Positions 4,754-7,522 of a stretch of 7,522 bases of DNA are shown here, piece after piece. Below the pieces are notes generated by a model. It searched no databases. It worked only from the letters and a program-made list of their open reading frames with translations, and was not told the origin of the DNA. Origin of the DNA: Nitrospirota bacterium (lineage in GTDB: Bacteria; Nitrospirota; UBA9217); assembly GCA_021788515.1 (NCBI GenBank), contig JAJYKN010000052.1:1-7522 (forward strand), in the 5' to 3' direction. Both the position numbers and the translations under genes were made by a program. Every line of letters starts with the position of its first letter. Within the stretch, counting starts at the first letter, position 1.

Positions 4754-6937
4754 ATGGTGACCGAAAGTAAAGAGGTTCAATCAGGGTGGAAAGGTGTCCT
4801 GTATCTCGTCGGTTTTCTCGCCCTGACTGCGCTCGCCGTGGTGCTGCAGCTCCAGTACCGGGGTTTCGGAGGCCCGCTTTCCGATAACATCCTCATCTTC
4901 CTGCTCATCAACGCGAACTTCCTGCTTTTTGCCGCAGTAGTCTTCATGATAGCCAGGAGCCTCTGGAAGCTCTCGGTTGAGCGAAAACACGGCGTGCTGG
5001 GCGCCCGGTTCCGGACGAAACTGGTTTTTGCCTTCGTGAGTCTTTCTTTCATCCCTCCCGTGCTCCTCTTCTTTATCGGGAGCGGCATGTTCACGAGCAG
5101 TATCGAGCGGTTATTCAGCCTGCGGATCGAGAATTCCATGAAAGATTCCGTTTCGCTGGCGCAGGAGTATTACGACCGGCTGAAAAACGATGCGACAGGA
5201 TTCGGGAAGCAGATCAGCAAACAGATGACCGATGCCCGGCTGATGTCGCGGTTCGAGAACCAGGTTATCAGGGACTATCTGGTGAAAAAGGCCGATGAAT
5301 ACGGACTCGGCTCGATTGAGCTTTTTCTCGAGCCGCATAAACGCGCGGTGGCCGTTGTAACGGCCCAGTATCCGCCCAGGACCTTTACCCAGACGCAGCC
5401 GGACCTGGTGGCCAAGGCGTTCGCGGCGCAGGAAGCCTCGTACGTGTCGGGGGTTGGAAATCATAAGGGAGATATCGTGCGGGTGGTGGTGCCTGTTTAT
5501 GAGGCCCCGGAAGGCGGACCCGTTGTGGCGGTGATCGCCGTCAGTTACTTTGTCCCTCAGCGCCTGGTGGCGAAAGCCGAGGTGATCCGCGATGGGTACG
5601 TGCAGTACCGGCAGTCGTTCAGGAGCAAGGAACCGATCCAGCTGGCGTACCGGTCCGGGTTTCTTGCCGTCACCCTTGGTCTCCTGCTGGCGGCCATTTG
5701 GGTCGCACTCCGGGTCGCGGCCGGCATTACGGGGCCGATCAAAAAGCTGGCCGAGGGCACTGCGGCCGTGGCTGCGGGAAGATTCGACTATCGGATCGAC
5801 GAAACGTCCGACGACGAGGTCGGCGTGCTTATCGGGTCCTTTAACAAAATGACCCAGGAGCTGCAATCCTCGCGGGAGCAACTTGAGCAGGAAGTCAACA
5901 ACAAAGAGACCATCCTGACGAACATCGATGCCGGGGTCGTGTCCATCGACCGTACGGGCCGGATCACGACCCTTAACCCGGCGGCCTCGGAGATCCTCGG
6001 CATAGAAGAACAAAGCGTGGTCGGCAGGCGGTATGATGAGGCCTTCGGATTTATCGAGCTTGACCCGATCCGCGGCCTGTTCCGGAAGCTGGAACAGGGG
6101 CAGGGACGCGCCGAGGAAGAACTGGCGCTGAACGTGCGCGGACGGCTCTTGACGCTTCGGATGCGGGTCTCGTCGCTCCGGGACAGGAGCGGCACGGCCA
6201 TCGGTTCCGTCATCACGTTTGACGATCTCACCGAGCTGCTGCGGGCGAAAAAAGCCGAGACCTGGCAGGATGTCGCCAGACGGATCGCCCACGAGTTCAA
6301 GAATCCGCTGACGCCGATCAAGCTTTCCGCCGAGCGCCTGCGCAAAAAGCACTCCGAGGGAGCGCCGGACTTTGATGCGGTCTTCGACGAATGCAGCCGA
6401 ACGATCGTGCAGGAGGCCGACGGCCTGCGGAAGCTGGTGGACGAATTCGCGGATTTTGCCCGGATGCCCAGTTCGAATCCCGTCGCGCAGCCGCTTGCGC
6501 CGGTGCTGGAAAATGTGGCCCAGTTCTACAGTTCAGCGCATAAAGACCTGTTGGTGGTGAAGGACATTGCCGCTGATATGCCTCCTGCGCTCATCGACAA
6601 CGAGCAGATAAAACGGGTATTCATCAACCTTTTCGAAAATGCCGTCGAGGCCATGGCCGGGAAGGGCAGGATCTGGATTACGGCAGGGATGAACTCCGAC
6701 AATATGGCCCAGGTAGTCGTGGCGGACGAGGGCACGGGGATCGCGGCAGAGGATGTTCCTAAGCTGTTCCAGCCCGATTTTTCGAGGAAGAAGAAGAAAA
6801 GCGGCCTGGGCCTCGCCATCGTGCTTCGGATCATCAAAGACCACGGAGGATCGATCCGGGTGGAACAGAATAATCCGCGGGGCGCACGCTTTGTCATAGA
6901 ACTGCCGGTAGCGGCGAAGGAAGTTCATAGTTCATAG
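4754..6937 (+). CDS. NtrY-like membrane sensor histidine kinase (HAMP-PAS-HisKA-HATPase)
   Basis: The 727-residue inner-membrane kinase has three N-terminal spans (about 14-34, 46-68, 90-112), an extracytoplasmic sensor region (about 113-300), a fourth span (302-322), HAMP (about 322-375) and PAS (about 385-495, with ILTNIDAGVVSIDRTG). The phosphorylation helix has His513 in RIAHEFKNPLTPIKLSAERL, the NtrY-type signature. In the ATPase domain the N-box includes Asn625 and Asn629 (FINLFENAVEAM), with Asp658 in DEGTGI and the G-box GLGLAI at 684-689. Family members phosphorylate NtrX-type sigma-54 activators, often in nitrogen or envelope control, but no response regulator is visible here; the next genes are a rhodanese and a DNA glycosylase. 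The ATG at 4754 has no ribosome site but sits directly behind a promoter. The last four codons (VHSS) lie in a heptad repeat. The NtrY-like call is firm; the signal and partner are unknown. Confidence 0.93.
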   Translation: MVTESKEVQSGWKGVLYLVGFLALTALAVVLQLQYRGFGGPLSDNILIFLLINANFLLFAAVVFMIARSLWKLSVERKHGVLGARFRTKLVFAFVSLSFIPPVLLFFIGSGMFTSSIERLFSLRIENSMKDSVSLAQEYYDRLKNDATGFGKQISKQMTDARLMSRFENQVIRDYLVKKADEYGLGSIELFLEPHKRAVAVVTAQYPPRTFTQTQPDLVAKAFAAQEASYVSGVGNHKGDIVRVVVPVYEAPEGGPVVAVIAVSYFVPQRLVAKAEVIRDGYVQYRQSFRSKEPIQLAYRSGFLAVTLGLLLAAIWVALRVAAGITGPIKKLAEGTAAVAAGRFDYRIDETSDDEVGVLIGSFNKMTQELQSSREQLEQEVNNKETILTNIDAGVVSIDRTGRITTLNPAASEILGIEEQSVVGRRYDEAFGFIELDPIRGLFRKLEQGQGRAEEELALNVRGRLLTLRMRVSSLRDRSGTAIGSVITFDDLTELLRAKKAETWQDVARRIAHEFKNPLTPIKLSAERLRKKHSEGAPDFDAVFDECSRTIVQEADGLRKLVDEFADFARMPSSNPVAQPLAPVLENVAQFYSSAHKDLLVVKDIAADMPPALIDNEQIKRVFINLFENAVEAMAGKGRIWITAGMNSDNMAQVVVADEGTGIAAEDVPKLFQPDFSRKKKKSGLGLAIVLRIIKDHGGSIRVEQNNPRGARFVIELPVAAKEVHSS

Positions 6938-6964
6938 TTCAATGTTCAGAATACAGAGTACAGA
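6923..6964 (+). repeat. Six degenerate 7-bp tandem repeats
   Basis: The units are GTTCATA, GTTCATA, GTTCAAT, GTTCAGA, ATACAGA and GTACAGA. The array covers the last five codons of the kinase gene, including its TAG stop (6935-6937), and runs on to 6 bases before the rhodanese ribosome site. It looks like a short intergenic simple-sequence repeat and not coding sequence. Confidence 0.7.
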
Positions 6965-6969
6965 TAAAA

Positions 6970-6976
6970 GGGAGGA
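6970..6976 (+). promoter_or_regulatory. Ribosome binding site supporting a TTG start
   Basis: GGGAGGA ends 8 bases before the TTG at 6985. It supports this rare start codon for the rhodanese gene; the next in-frame ATG (codon 43) would remove the membrane anchor and part of the domain. Confidence 0.75.
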
Positions 6977-6984
6977 TTTTTATT

Positions 6985-7353
6985 TTGGATACAGCATCAA
7001 CGATTCTGATAACACTTGCAGCGCTCTACCTGATCTTTAAACTGTTCGGCTATTTGGGCCGGCTGGGGATCAAGCAGCTTTCCCCGAAGGAATTGGATGA
7101 GAAAAAAGGAATGGTGCTCCTCGATGTCCGCACGAACAATGAGTATGCCCAGGGGCATATTCCCGGCGCGGTCCATATACCGCTTTCCGAGATCGGCGAC
7201 AAGGTCAAAAAGCTCAAGAAGGACAAGGATATCGTGGTCTTCTGCGCAAGCGGCAACCGCAGCATCTGGGCGATCAAGCGCTTGATGGGCATGGGCTTCA
7301 AGAATTTGTATAATCTGAAGGGCGGCTACCGTGCCTGGAAAAGAATTCATTGA
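6985..7353 (+). CDS. Membrane-anchored single-domain rhodanese (sulfurtransferase)
   Basis: The 122-residue protein has one N-terminal hydrophobic span (about 5-24) and a single rhodanese domain (about 31-121). The domain carries LLDVRTNNEYAQGHIPGAVHIP (45-66; Asp47, Arg49, Glu53) and the active loop CASGNR with the catalytic Cys87 (VVFCASGNRS), then GGYRAWK near the end. Rhodaneses carry a sulfane sulfur as a persulfide on this Cys; the physiological donor and acceptor cannot be read from the sequence. It starts with TTG behind a strong ribosome site, 47 bases after the kinase gene, and overlaps the next gene by 23 bases, so it is probably in the same operon. The span should tether the domain to the inner membrane; cytoplasmic placement is likely but not shown. 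The intact Cys and loop argue for an active enzyme. Confidence 0.92.
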   Translation: MDTASTILITLAALYLIFKLFGYLGRLGIKQLSPKELDEKKGMVLLDVRTNNEYAQGHIPGAVHIPLSEIGDKVKKLKKDKDIVVFCASGNRSIWAIKRLMGMGFKNLYNLKGGYRAWKRIH

Positions 7354-7522
7354 TGAACTGAAGAAGGACTACCGCTCGAAAAGGCCGCTGATCGTAAAGC
7401 GGCTTGCCGAGTTTAAAAAAAGGTATAACAAAGGCGACCGCGCGATCTTCGAGGAGCTTTGTTACTGCATCATAACCGCAGGCAGCAGCGCAAAGATGGG
7501 CATGAAGACGGTGGAAGCTCTT
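7331..7522 (+). CDS. ogg: Ogg2-type 8-oxoguanine DNA glycosylase/AP lyase, 3'-truncated by window edge
   Basis: The frame is open to the end of the window, with 64 residues visible. A basic N-terminal region (FIDELKKDYRSKRPLIVKRL) is followed by EFKKRYNKGDRAIFEELCYC and IITAGSSAKMGMKTVEAL, which matches the start of the archaeal-type Ogg2 N-glycosylase/DNA lyase family (compare FKELCFCILTANFTAEGG in the Methanocaldococcus enzyme). These proteins remove 8-oxoguanine and cut the abasic site. The helix-hairpin-helix and catalytic Lys/Asp lie beyond the window, so activity cannot be judged. The GTG at 7331 is the only usual start after the in-frame TGA at 7316-7318. It has AAGGGCGG just upstream and overlaps the rhodanese gene by 23 bases, which suggests translational coupling. 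Confidence 0.8.
   Translation, partial: MPGKEFIDELKKDYRSKRPLIVKRLAEFKKRYNKGDRAIFEELCYCIITAGSSAKMGMKTVEAL

Noticed and set aside
4394..4780. 128-codon minus-strand frame across the intergenic region
   Set aside because: It overlaps the starts of both flanking genes and their promoters, and shows no domain or ribosome site.
5111..6352. 413-codon open frame on the minus strand opposite the kinase gene
   Set aside because: It is antisense to a well-defined kinase. The product has no recognisable domain and is rich in Arg, His, Pro and Gly as expected of a shadow frame.

Overview
The window reads as ordinary, fairly GC-rich Gram-negative bacterial chromosome: predicted secreted and periplasmic proteins, an NtrY-type sensor kinase, sigma-70-like promoters and good Shine-Dalgarno sites. 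The mix of a Gly/Thr-repeat Met-rich export protein, a LysM protein with a long Pro/Ala linker, an NtrY-like kinase and short heptanucleotide repeats between genes suggests a Nitrospirota or former deltaproteobacterial (Geobacter-like) lineage. That placement is an impression from gene content and is not proven by the sequence.

Layout. (1) Positions 1-1191, plus strand: the 3' part of a Met-rich, Cys/His-free secreted protein, then a 72-residue Met/His-rich single-span membrane protein, closed by a strong intrinsic terminator. (2) 1230-2318, minus strand: alanine dehydrogenase (ald), which diverges from (3) 2477-3001, plus strand: a DUF4337-type membrane protein. The promoter of the DUF4337 gene carries a perfect dyad that exactly fills the -35/-10 spacer. 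(4) A 30-bp perfect palindrome separates this gene from the convergent gene (5) 3064-4413, minus strand: an exported LysM protein with a pentapeptide-repeat linker. (6) 4414-4753: a 340-base divergent intergenic region with a promoter on each strand and a long structured leader for the LysM gene. (7) 4754-7522, plus strand: a probable operon of an NtrY-like histidine kinase, a membrane-anchored rhodanese (TTG start) and the 5' end of an Ogg2-type 8-oxoguanine DNA glycosylase (GTG start, overlapping the rhodanese gene).

How the genes work together. The first two genes look like one unit. Their shared methionine richness, with histidine only in the second, suggests soft-metal (Cu+/Ag+) handling, but this is inferred from composition only. 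Alanine dehydrogenase is a stand-alone metabolic gene linking alanine, pyruvate and ammonium. The kinase has no response regulator next to it within the window. The rhodanese and glycosylase behind it may be co-transcribed, with no obvious single pathway linking all three.

I see no CRISPR array, tRNA, rRNA, transposase or phage gene. The points most worth following up are the Met/His-rich pair, the dyad inside the DUF4337 promoter, the apparently leaderless kinase mRNA, the Asp-to-Asn change at the NAD-binding position of alanine dehydrogenase, and the heptad repeats at the 3' end of the kinase gene.
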